Notes: generated from the sequence alone by a model not told the origin. A DNA stretch of 14,672 nucleotides from Pollutibacter sp044353505 (GCA_044353505.1 JBILBU010000042.1:1-14672); one strand, 5' to 3'; shown: positions 6,902-13,271, counted from the stretch's first letter. Program-made: numbers and translations.

Positions 6902-7690
6902 TTATTGATTATTATTACCTGTAAAAAAAATCCTTCGAAATGACTTGTCGCCAAAGTGCATCAACAAAGCTGCATCTTGCTCGCGATCATCAGTTTTAAA
7001 CCTGTAATGAAAGAGATTTTTTTCATGCACCAACTGATCATACGTTCTTTCATCGATACTACTTCTGGTTTTGTCTGAAACCATTAATCTCAATGGGACA
7101 ACTAATTGAGATGGAGAAACCTTTATCGTATCAGCTACCATAATATCATCAACAAGATGAAAATTAACCCTTGAAGACAGAAGCTTTCTACAATGTGTAG
7201 TGCCTAGAAAAAAACCTGAACCGCTGGCGAAGCGAATCTTCTTGCCAAACTTGATGAACCGCATCAGAAAATAAAGGATCTTGAATTGATAGAATCGCTC
7301 TCTAAATATTGATTCTGTACCTAAATATCCGGCATAGATCTCATTATCCAATTGATTATCCTCAATGAAGCGCAGAAAGGCATTCACATCAATGTAAGAT
7401 GACAGATTTGTCCTATAAATAATCTTTGTTTGGGGATGCAGTTCAAAAATAAAATGTATTGCAGCTATCAGCTTCTTTGAAACACCAAAAATATCATCAG
7501 GTGCATTCAACTTGAGGGTATCCCCATCGACACTGTTCTCTAATTCACCACCCTCATAAAAAAAACATTTTACTCCATGCTCCTGAAGATCTTTAACCCA
7601 GGTATCCCGAATAGCTTGCTTGAATTCCTGATATTTCGGGTTTGTTGTTGAAAGTATCAGTACGAGGATATCGTTATTGGCGACTATCAT
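6902..7690 (-). CDS. GT31-like (beta-1,3-galactosyltransferase-fold) glycosyltransferase
   Basis: Several landmarks of GT31 enzymes appear in order over 262 residues: QAIRDTWVKDL (about 25-35; family pattern R..IR.TW), KLIAAIHF following the variable region, IIYRTNLSSYIDV (90-102) where GT31 enzymes carry the DDD motif, FASGSGFFLG (154-163; family (S)GGGY), and VDDIMVADTI (180-189; family EDV..G). The canonical Asp triad is replaced by TNLSSYID, so metal binding may differ. The start overlaps the preceding GT2 stop by 4 bp. GT31-like genes are rarer than GT2 and GT4 in bacterial capsule clusters. The family call rests on motif order only. Confidence 0.65.
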   Translation of the reverse strand: MIVANNDILVLILSTTNPKYQEFKQAIRDTWVKDLQEHGVKCFFYEGGELENSVDGDTLKLNAPDDIFGVSKKLIAAIHFIFELHPQTKIIYRTNLSSYIDVNAFLRFIEDNQLDNEIYAGYLGTESIFRERFYQFKILYFLMRFIKFGKKIRFASGSGFFLGTTHCRKLLSSRVNFHLVDDIMVADTIKVSPSQLVVPLRLMVSDKTRSSIDERTYDQLVHEKNLFHYRFKTDDREQDAALLMHFGDKSFRRIFFTGNNNQ

Positions 7691-8568
7691 AAGATGAGAT
7701 CATACATTGAGAAGAAGAACAATAACAGAAATATGATAGTCTGATTGATCTGGTTCTTTGATGGATCAATGTTGATCAAAATCTTAGAATAGATAAGTAT
7801 CACACGTACATAAAGAAGAGCAACTGTTAGTCTAACCTTTGTTATTAAGATTTGCCAAGGGGGAAGCCTAAAATACATTTTTGTTATCCGCGTTGATTCG
7901 CGATAAAGTTTCAGCGGATTATCTGTGGAAACACCCCCGGCATATAGTGTAGAGAGCACCTCATCAATGGGAATAAAAACAAAATCTTTTGAGAACATTC
8001 TTGCAAACTGTTCATAATCGCCACAAATCTTGAAGCTTTCATCAAATGGCATATCCAGCAGGCATCTGCGTTTATAAACCATCCCCTGATGCAAGCCGGG
8101 CATTACCGGAGCCAAGGGATCTACCTGTCTAGAGGCTATCTTTCGGGTATGTATCCCAATTTTATAGATCGCGGAGAACGCAAACCCGGCGAGCATTTCT
8201 TGATCTAGACCCAACATAAGCTTCTCTTTCAATTCACTGCTCATTTCACCCATATTCATGGTATCTCCGGCATTGATGAACAGGACGTACCCCCCCGAGC
8301 CCCCCATTGCGACGCCCGTATTCATAGCCTGATAGATACCATTATCTTTTTCAGATATATACCTCAAGCTGGGGTTTGTCTTACTCTTTAGCAATTCAAG
8401 TGTTCCATCTGAAGATGCTCCATCAATGACTAGATGCTCTATGCTAAGATCAGGATTTAAATTGCTGAACCGCAGCACCGATTCAATGGTCTTCATTAGT
8501 TTGTCCCGCTCATTGAGCACGACCGTGATAACCGATATTCCAAATGAAGTTGAATCCGACTTAAGCAT
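7687..8568 (-). CDS. GT2-family glycosyltransferase with C-terminal hydrophobic tail
   Basis: It is a 293-residue GT-A transferase. The N-terminus ISVITVVLNERDKL, LVIDGASSDGT (about 46-56), SEKDNGIYQAMNTG (72-85), NAGD (99-102, in place of NADD) and ICGDYEQFARM (181-191) form the complete GT2 motif set. Two hydrophobic stretches, about residues 245-262 and 277-292, suggest that the C-terminus is anchored in the inner membrane; this tail is absent from the related GT2 at 4092-4856. The gene overlaps the GT4 gene by 8 bp and the GT31-like gene by 4 bp, indicating tight coupling. The sugar specificity is unknown. Confidence 0.9.
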   Translation of the reverse strand: MLKSDSTSFGISVITVVLNERDKLMKTIESVLRFSNLNPDLSIEHLVIDGASSDGTLELLKSKTNPSLRYISEKDNGIYQAMNTGVAMGGSGGYVLFINAGDTMNMGEMSSELKEKLMLGLDQEMLAGFAFSAIYKIGIHTRKIASRQVDPLAPVMPGLHQGMVYKRRCLLDMPFDESFKICGDYEQFARMFSKDFVFIPIDEVLSTLYAGGVSTDNPLKLYRESTRITKMYFRLPPWQILITKVRLTVALLYVRVILIYSKILINIDPSKNQINQTIIFLLLFFFSMYDLIL

Positions 8569-9832
8569 GAATGATGGGTTGTGCTATTGTCATGCGATAT
8601 ATTTCCTGGTAAAGATCGGCTATTTTATCAGGAGAAAACTGCTCAGCGGTTTCGAGTGCTGAACGAACCATCAGTTCCTGATGGGTGAACTTATAGTTGA
8701 GGTTTTCAATTACCCTGGCACAAAATTCATCCATGTCAAACGACTTCACCAAAAACCCTGAAACCCCATCTTTGATGATGTCTGCCGGACCAGTAAGGTC
8801 AAATGCAACTACTGGGGTGGCTGACTGAATGGATTCGAGGGTAACCTGACTAAATGTTTCAAATCGTGAGGGTACGATGCAGAGATCTGCTACAGCATAC
8901 AACTGTTTCAACTCCGCTATTGATTGGCTATTGTAGTGCAGGTGCGTTCCTGAGATATTTAAATCAATATATTCCCCAACCGTGATCAAGTTGAAATTTA
9001 TTCCTTCAGATGACATCCGCGTGGTTAATTCCTTGAGTATATCACTGCCTTTGTTCTGCCTTGCAGACGACTTAACTCCAACCACCAACAAAGTTGGTAT
9101 ATTGTTATTTGACGCCCTGTATTTAGCATAAAGTTCCATGTTCTGATTCAACGCATTATTATCCAATGCATATATGCTACCTGCGGTATTCGCTATAACC
9201 TGAGCATTTATGCCACCAAGAGTGGCTTTTATAAAAGAGGCAGTGTAAAATGAAGGAGAGACAAAAGCAATCGGGGAATTTAACAGGTTCTTCTTCGTCT
9301 GTTGACGCTGTTGACTAATCCATTTCATACCAAGAAAACCACTTGACATGGGGCATGTTCTGCAATTATTTTTATGTTCAGGGCAATCCATCGGAATATG
9401 GCAGCCTCCGGTAAAATAATGATAATCGTGGGTGGTTACAACCACGCGGATTGTATCATTATTGCTCAAGCTTTTTAGTAGGGTTGCGGGGATAAATCCA
9501 TAACCACCCCAATGAACATGCACAACATCAGGCTTGGATTTAATAATTAATCTTTCAAAGATCATGTTCTTAAAAGGCAGGCCAATTCCCATGGAAAAAA
9601 TCTCTCCACTTTTCAGCAACAAGCGGTTGACCAGGTGATCCAAAAGATGGGAACCGAATCCGAGGAAACCGGAAAGGAAAGGAGATATCCGTTTTGATGA
9701 TATAAAGGGAGACGATGATTCTCGGGCGAGGAGAAAATGGATATCATGACCTTGGTGCACAGCCTGTGCATACGCAAGTTGGAAACCCGCGGACTGCTCA
9801 TTAAGGCTATATGAAATATGGAGGATTTTCAT
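8561..9832 (-). CDS. GT4-family glycosyltransferase (WcaC-like)
   Basis: This 423-residue GT-B-fold transferase is the first gene of the glycan operon. It begins MKILHISYS, the usual GT4 start, has VVHVHWGGYG (about 103-112) and THDYHYFTGGC, and carries the C-terminal donor-binding EX7E motif in SRFETFSQVTLES (E325, E333), followed by TPVVAF and GPADII. A cysteine cluster, C144, C150, C157 and C160 (CX5C-X6-CX2C), follows the THDYH motif; this insert is seen in WcaC-like GT4 enzymes and may bind a metal or be structural. It starts 63 bp after hicB with no visible terminator between them, so it may share transcription with the hicAB module. Confidence 0.93.
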   Translation of the reverse strand: MKILHISYSLNEQSAGFQLAYAQAVHQGHDIHFLLARESSSPFISSKRISPFLSGFLGFGSHLLDHLVNRLLLKSGEIFSMGIGLPFKNMIFERLIIKSKPDVVHVHWGGYGFIPATLLKSLSNNDTIRVVVTTHDYHYFTGGCHIPMDCPEHKNNCRTCPMSSGFLGMKWISQQRQQTKKNLLNSPIAFVSPSFYTASFIKATLGGINAQVIANTAGSIYALDNNALNQNMELYAKYRASNNNIPTLLVVGVKSSARQNKGSDILKELTTRMSSEGINFNLITVGEYIDLNISGTHLHYNSQSIAELKQLYAVADLCIVPSRFETFSQVTLESIQSATPVVAFDLTGPADIIKDGVSGFLVKSFDMDEFCARVIENLNYKFTHQELMVRSALETAEQFSPDKIADLYQEIYRMTIAQPIIHA

Positions 9833-9840
9833 GTGAGATG

Positions 9841-9895
9841 ATAGAGGTTGAGAAAAGTTTAGAGAAGTGTATTTTAAACCTCGCTAAACCTTGTA
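9841..9895. repeat. Degenerate GTTGAGA/GTTTAGA repeat between hicB and the glycan operon
   Basis: This short spacer contains GAGGTTGAGAAAAGTTTAGAG followed by TTTAAACCTCGCTAAACCTTGTATT. It is a weak copy of the mirrored arrays at 434-657 and 10756-10917, including the shared AAACCTTGTATT block. It occupies most of the 63 bp between the hicB stop and the first glycosyltransferase start. No exact TAnnTTTG promoter box is seen in it. Confidence 0.55.
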
Positions 9896-10273
9896 TTAAA
9901 CAATAAACCTCACTGTTGCGAGTTCATTGCCTATTTGCTGGATACCTTTTAAAATTCGTTTTGTTTGATTGATAGAGGGTTTCTTATGGCCTTTGATGTA
10001 TTGAGCGAGCAGGCTTTGATTCATTCCGATTCGCTCAGATAGTGCTTTTGCGTTGATCACTTTATAGAATTCAAAAAACTGAGGCAAGTCAAGCTTGACC
10101 TTCAGATCTTTTTCTTCGATTGGCTTTTCCGGGTTATCAAAATAAAGATTAATTGCATCGATAATCTGGCTTTTAAGTTCTTCCAACGTCTTACCAACTG
10201 TATAAACCGGATAATTTTCTGCATATGCAGAGTAGCCAGTTTTTGTTTTTTCAACAATCATCACAATTTTCAT
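9896..10273 (-). CDS. hicB: HicB-type antitoxin with C-terminal HTH
   Basis: The N-terminal half of this 125-residue protein has the HicB pattern: VEKTKTGYSAYAENYP (about 7-22), then VGKTLEELKSQIIDAINLYF (26-45), the degraded RNase-H-like fold that binds HicA. The C-terminal half (about 75-110, KALSERIGMNQSLLAQYIKG) is an XRE-type helix-turn-helix that would bind the operon's own promoter. Both parts are intact. It lies after hicA on the same strand. The stop codon is within a copy of the TTTA-rich repeat that fills the spacer before the glycan operon. Regulation by the HicAB complex is known for the family; here it is inferred. Confidence 0.88.
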   Translation of the reverse strand: MKIVMIVEKTKTGYSAYAENYPVYTVGKTLEELKSQIIDAINLYFDNPEKPIEEKDLKVKLDLPQFFEFYKVINAKALSERIGMNQSLLAQYIKGHKKPSINQTKRILKGIQQIGNELATVRFIV

Positions 10274-10469
10274 AACAGTATATTATAATTTGATGCCTGC
10301 ATCTTTTTTGTTTTTTTTCCAATCCCTTTCTAATCTCCTGGCTACCATGATACGGACAAACAATCTGTCCCTTTTTCGTAGGATGTTCCATGATCATATG
10401 ATTTCCGTTCTGCCTTACCACAAACCATCCGTTTCTCTTCAACAACCGCACCAGTTCGCTTGATTTCAA
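10251..10469 (-). CDS. hicA: HicA-type toxin, C-terminus shifted out of frame at an A8 tract
   Basis: The first 50 residues are a standard HicA mRNA interferase (double-stranded-RNA-binding-like fold): KSSELVRLLKRNGW, then the catalytic His in NGNHMIMEHP (H24), TKKGQIVCPYHG and EIRKGLEKK. The family normally ends close to KDAGIK. As read here, the frame instead continues as QKRCRHQ... to a stop at 10251, inside hicB. Removing one A from the A8 run (10311-10318) or the A6 run (10304-10309) restores KDAGIKL and a TAA at 10283-10285, nine bases before the hicB ATG. Start: TTG at 10469, because the codon two upstream is a TGA stop. The toxin may thus be mutated, phase-variable, expressed by slippage, or hit by a sequencing error. 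Confidence 0.82.
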   Translation of the reverse strand: MKSSELVRLLKRNGWFVVRQNGNHMIMEHPTKKGQIVCPYHGSQEIRKGLEKKQKRCRHQIIIYCYENCDDC

Positions 10470-10473
10470 AATT

Positions 10474-10481
10474 CAAAGGTA
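10474..10481 (-). promoter_or_regulatory. TAnnTTTG -7 box directly before hicA
   Basis: TACCTTTG on the minus strand matches the Bacteroidota -7 consensus TAnnTTTG exactly and ends five bases before the TTG start of hicA. Transcription from it would give a leaderless or near-leaderless message. No clear -33 TTG box was seen upstream, which keeps confidence modest. An identical box occurs before the gene at 11068-12009. Confidence 0.4.
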
Positions 10482-10510
10482 TTATATTTATTACTTTATT
10501 GGATATTTAT

Positions 10511-10543
10511 ATAAAAAATCCCTATGTAAAATGGCATAGGGAT
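10511..10543 (-). terminator. Rho-independent terminator, minus strand
   Basis: ATCCCTATG (10518-10526) and CATAGGGAT (10535-10543) form a perfect 9-bp stem with an 8-base loop. On the minus strand the stem is followed by a run of six T residues and more AT-rich sequence. It lies upstream of hicA and so would insulate the hicAB-glycan operon unit from transcription coming from the right. Confidence 0.8.
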
Positions 10544-10626
10544 CATGATTAACAAAGGTGAAAAGACTAGATTGAAGGGGGATTTTTCGGGGTAAATACC
10601 ACCGCTCGGTCATTCAGCCCCCTATT

Positions 10627-10730
10627 CTGTCATCTCGAGCGCAGCGAGAGATCTATGCTCTCAAGAGGCCTACACTAATTCAGAATGAAACGATGAGTGT
10701 AAAGATTCCTAGCTGCGCTCGGAATGACAG
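10627..10730. repeat. Palindromic intergenic element (REP/MITE-like)
   Basis: The outer arms CTGTCATCTCGAGCGCAGC and, on the other strand, CTGTCATTCCGAGCGCAGC are about 28 bp each, extending to ATCT, with about five differences. An inner pair, TACACT (10671-10676) and AGTGTA (10696-10701), extends the symmetry. The element is 104 bp with no reading frame of note. Palindromes of this GTCAT...GAGCGCAGCGAG type are, as I recall, spread through intergenic DNA of many Bacteroidota; whether they move by a transposase in trans is unknown. Confidence 0.75.
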
Positions 10731-10755
10731 GTGGTGAAAGAAGAGGTTCAGGAAG

Positions 10756-10917
10756 GTTGAAGCAGTTTAAGCGGTTGAAGCAGTTTAAGCGGTTGAAGCA
10801 GTTGAAGAGGTTGAAGGGATTGAAGATTAAACTGCTTAAACCTCTTCAACTTCTTAAACTTTGTATTTCTTCAACCGCTTAAACTGCTTCAACCCCTTCA
10901 ACCCCTTCAACTCCTTC
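10756..10917. repeat. Mirrored array of 9-nt GTTGAAGNN/GTTTAAGNN repeats (array 2)
   Basis: Seven 9-nt units GTTGAAGNN or GTTTAAGNN plus one ATTGAAGAT run from 10756 to 10827, then the array turns over through TAAACTGCTTAAAC into complementary CTTCAACNN/CTTAAACNN units up to 10917. A perfect 26-bp inverted repeat pairs 10755-10780 with 10869-10894, and the same left arm recurs at 10773-10798. The centre shares TTAAACTTTGTATTTCTTCA with array 1. The right end overlaps the last codons of the cysC remnant, where the units read as Val-Glu-Gly on the minus strand. Confidence 0.9.
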
Positions 10918-11061
10918 ATAAAACGCCACCACCCTCTCCACCGCTTGCCTCACATCAAACTCACCCTCAAATATCATCGCTGGATTAGTGGGTTTTTCGT
11001 AGGGCTGATCGATGCCCGTGAAGTTCTTGATGAGGCCCTTGGATTTGCCTTTTGGGCTAGG
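10879..11061 (-). pseudogene. cysC: 3' remnant of an adenylylsulfate kinase (cysC) gene
   Basis: A minus-strand frame reads PKGKSKGLIKNFTGIDQPYE and continues with KPTNPAMIFEGEFDVRQAVERVV. IKNFTGID.PYE.P.NP is the conserved C-terminal segment of APS kinase, which makes PAPS for sulfate assimilation and sulfation. There is no start codon, and the P-loop and the rest of the enzyme (about three quarters) are missing. The block between PKG and IKNFTG is several residues shorter than usual. After AFYEG the frame runs into the repeat array and ends EGVEGVEGVEAV, so the normal terminus has been replaced by repeats. In the same frame, immediately upstream, is the stop codon of the exported-protein gene; this seems coincidental. 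Confidence 0.75.
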
Positions 11062-11067
11062 GTATAA

Positions 11068-12009
11068 TTATAACGATATATTGGAAAAAGTTGTTGTAAA
11101 AAGTCCTCGCTCTGAGCGTCTAATCAGTAAGCCCCATTCTCCCTGGTATCTAACCACCGTTGGATAGAGCAGGTTTCCTTGCTTGCCCAACTCCACTTCC
11201 ATCATTACATTAAACTTATACACCCCCGCATTATAGCTCATCTTGTAGTTTTTAGCCAAAACTTCAAATGAATTATAATCCAAATAGGTGGTCATTTCAT
11301 CGATTACTACATCATCATCCCCAAAAAAAGACAGGTCATCTTTCACTTTTAGTTTGAATACATAAGTTGGACTTCCTTTATATTCCAAAATATCCACTGA
11401 AAAATTATAGTTATCAGCATGCGCAGGATCGAAAACCTGTACTTTCTTTCCAATCAAGGGGATACCAGAAATGTTTGCCCCTGGGTTAAAAAGTAAGGTT
11501 TTTAGTTGGGCCTTATGCTTTTCGATTCCCTTTTTATCAGCAAGGGCATTTTTCCATTGTCCAATAATATTTGACTCGCCGCAGACCGTATCTTTTGAAA
11601 AAAAAAGTGAGGAATACAATTCAGCCGTATAATAGTTCAGCTCGCCATTTGATGTATAAAAATCGCCTCCACTTTTTTCCTCTAAAAACTCTGTAACCCT
11701 GCATGAAGAGGAAGCCCACTGCCTACTCTTGCATTCAAAACTGGCTTTTTCGTTACCCTTTCGATCTAACATCCTGATGTCTGTAAACGATGTATAATTC
11801 AATATCCGTAAATTTTTAAAAGCTTTGTAAAAGCTGGTATCCTCTTCAATTCTCTTAATAAAAGCCTTGACATCTGTGCCACTGCGAATAACAACAGGGC
11901 TGAGTGTAACAACTTTACCATCGTAGTTGACAATAGTGTCCTTCCCCTGCGAAAAGCAGTTAAGAGCATGCAGCATCAGTATAAAGGGTAAAACCTGCTT
12001 CAATTTCAT
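11068..12009 (-). CDS. Exported Bacteroidota protein of unknown function
   Basis: This 313-residue protein begins with a clear signal peptide (MKLKQVLPFILMLHALNCFSQG; cleavage likely after FSQ at about residue 21), so it is secreted or periplasmic. The mature part has GKVVTLSPVVIRSGTDVKAF, a pattern common in Bacteroidota exported proteins, then a long domain with SFYKAFKNLRILNYTSF, VCGESNIIGQWK, LKTLLFNPGANISGIPLIG and MSYNAGVYKFNVMMEVEL. I recall unnamed relatives with the same layout in Chitinophagaceae but no assigned function. There are no membrane spans after the signal, no catalytic motif I recognise, and no lipobox. It has its own promoter box and is separated by a terminator from the GT2-epimerase pair upstream, so it is probably monocistronic. 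Confidence 0.8.
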   Translation of the reverse strand: MKLKQVLPFILMLHALNCFSQGKDTIVNYDGKVVTLSPVVIRSGTDVKAFIKRIEEDTSFYKAFKNLRILNYTSFTDIRMLDRKGNEKASFECKSRQWASSSCRVTEFLEEKSGGDFYTSNGELNYYTAELYSSLFFSKDTVCGESNIIGQWKNALADKKGIEKHKAQLKTLLFNPGANISGIPLIGKKVQVFDPAHADNYNFSVDILEYKGSPTYVFKLKVKDDLSFFGDDDVVIDEMTTYLDYNSFEVLAKNYKMSYNAGVYKFNVMMEVELGKQGNLLYPTVVRYQGEWGLLIRRSERGLFTTTFSNISL

Positions 12010-12013
12010 GAAA

Positions 12014-12021
12014 CAAAGGTA
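12014..12021 (-). promoter_or_regulatory. TAnnTTTG -7 box before the exported protein gene
   Basis: TACCTTTG on the minus strand ends five bases before the ATG at 12009, in the same spacing as the box before hicA. An exact match to the Bacteroidota -7 consensus at this distance suggests a leaderless transcript. The -33 element is not obvious. Confidence 0.45.
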
Positions 12022-12114
12022 TTGCTAATGAGCTGAAGTAGCGTTTATGTACATAATTTCAGCACGCGATCAGTAAACCACAGTTTTGCAAAGAACGCTA
12101 AGTGTTGAACCAAT

Positions 12115-12143
12115 AAAAAAAAGCTAAGAAATTCTCAGCTTTT
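12115..12143 (-). terminator. Rho-independent terminator, minus strand
   Basis: AAAAGCTAAGAA (12119-12130) pairs with TTCTCAGCTTTT (12132-12143) with one mismatch. On the minus strand the stem is followed by an unbroken T-run. It lies about 140 bases after the epimerase stop and just before the next gene's promoter, so it ends the GT2-epimerase operon. Both arms contain A/T runs, so weak use on the plus strand is possible. The rest of 12010-12281 shows nothing else. Confidence 0.75.
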
Positions 12144-12281
12144 AGTCAATTGTAATGGCTTGGTTAAGGCAATTAAAAATTAATGCCCATCGACACCTTC
12201 CAAACGTATACTTTTTTTTAGTTTATTGGAGTGGAAATCTAATGAAAATCAGAAAATATGAGAGTTGTACTATTGGGGCGG

Positions 12282-13271
12282 TTATTTCCAAAATTGATAA
12301 AGACCATTTTCAAGCTCATATGCTGGCCAAACAAATTGTTGCCTCTTAGGCTGTGATTTCGCCCAATGCCACATGGAAACCAAGCCGGCATTTAAATTGG
12401 TATTATCTTGGTAACCTAACAGATCAATCGACTTTTGATGGGTAGCAAATGCGGCATGAACTTCATGACGCTTTTCAAGAAACTTAATTTCTGCACCCCC
12501 AACAATATCTTGTAAGAGTTTCGCCGCTTCTATAATTTGATATTCCTTACTACTTCCTATGTTGATGATTTCTTTTGATGCTTCTTTGGCAACGGCTGCA
12601 TTCCACAAAGGCAGTAAGCAATCATCTATGCAACTAAATGCTCTTTTTTGAGATCCATCCCCAAAAATGGTGATTGATTGATTATTTAATTTCTGATAGA
12701 TCCAAATTCCCAGCACATTGCGGTATCGATCCCATATATTTTGGTTAATACCGTAGACATTATGAGGACGGATAATGCACCAGTCTAATCCATGTTGTTG
12801 ACCAGCTACCTGTATATCCATTTCGCAAGCATACTTTGCAATCCCATAAGGATCGATGGGATTGGGTATATCATGTTCATCAAAGGGTGGGTTACCGGCG
12901 CCATACACAGCCATGCTGGAAGTAAACACCAATCGGCCGACACCATGCGCTATGCATGCATTAACCACATTGGCTGTTGCCACTACATTATTGGTGTAGT
13001 TATATTTTCTAATAAAGGGGCTAAGGCCTTCTGCGGCATATGCAGCAAAATGAAAAACGAATTCAACATTATGAGCGGAAAAGATTGGGTCAAGGTTATC
13101 TTTAGCCAAATCAAGTTGATGAAAAAGCACACGACTATCAATGTGATCCTTATACCCCCCACTTAAATTATCGATACCGAGAACCTGATAAGTAGGTTCA
13201 TTTTCCAGTATCCAGTTTGCCAATCGAGAACCTAACAAGCCGGCCACCCCAGTTATAACAATTGCTTTCAT
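12282..13271 (-). CDS. NAD-dependent epimerase/dehydratase (UDP-glucose 4-epimerase-like SDR)
   Basis: This 329-residue extended SDR starts MKAIVITGVAGLLGSRL, with the Rossmann glycines at 8-14. Other landmarks are FHFAAYAAEG, TSSMAVYGAG (about 117-126) and the catalytic DPYGIAKYACEMD (Y142, K146), then IIRPHNVYG and FGDGSQKRAF, which fit GalE-type 4-epimerases acting on UDP- or dTDP-sugars. A start at 13334 would add 21 residues overlapping the GT2 frame; the ATG at 13271 is preferred because it directly precedes the Rossmann strand and overlaps the GT2 stop by 4 bp (ATGA). It presumably supplies the sugar used by that GT2. Substrate not determinable from sequence. Confidence 0.9.
   Translation of the reverse strand: MKAIVITGVAGLLGSRLANWILENEPTYQVLGIDNLSGGYKDHIDSRVLFHQLDLAKDNLDPIFSAHNVEFVFHFAAYAAEGLSPFIRKYNYTNNVVATANVVNACIAHGVGRLVFTSSMAVYGAGNPPFDEHDIPNPIDPYGIAKYACEMDIQVAGQQHGLDWCIIRPHNVYGINQNIWDRYRNVLGIWIYQKLNNQSITIFGDGSQKRAFSCIDDCLLPLWNAAVAKEASKEIINIGSSKEYQIIEAAKLLQDIVGGAEIKFLEKRHEVHAAFATHQKSIDLLGYQDNTNLNAGLVSMWHWAKSQPKRQQFVWPAYELENGLYQFWK

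Larger units (their letters stand above)
10470..11067. other. Gene-poor region between hicA and the exported protein gene
   Basis: These 598 bases contain no intact gene. From left to right they hold a -7 promoter box, a minus-strand terminator, about 80 bases with no visible feature, the palindromic element (10627-10730), the second mirrored 9-nt array (10756-10917) and a cysC 3' remnant (10879-11061). The concentration of repeats plus a gene fragment points to past rearrangement here. Confidence 0.7.

Noticed and set aside
9613..9801. Minus-strand 62-residue open frame
   Set aside because: It lies inside the GT4 gene in another frame; the GT4 frame has complete motifs.
9833..9895. Invertible promoter as in Bacteroides capsule loci
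   Set aside because: No pair of perfect inverted repeats flanks a promoter here, and no recombinase gene is in the window.
10518..10560. Tiny minus-strand peptide or attenuator made from the terminator hairpin
   Set aside because: An ATG and an imperfect CACCTTTG box precede the stem, but the box lacks the TA and the peptide is just the hairpin translated; a plain terminator explains it.
10861..11067. Plus-strand 68-residue open frame
   Set aside because: It is the opposite strand of repeat array 2 and the cysC remnant; the Asn-Pro-Phe repeats are simply the repeat translated.
12155..12349. Plus-strand 64-residue open frame
   Set aside because: It overlaps the end of the epimerase gene antisense, has no recognisable domain and no promoter.
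12792..13166. Plus-strand 124-residue open frame
   Set aside because: It lies wholly antisense within the well-supported GalE-like gene; low-complexity shadow translation.
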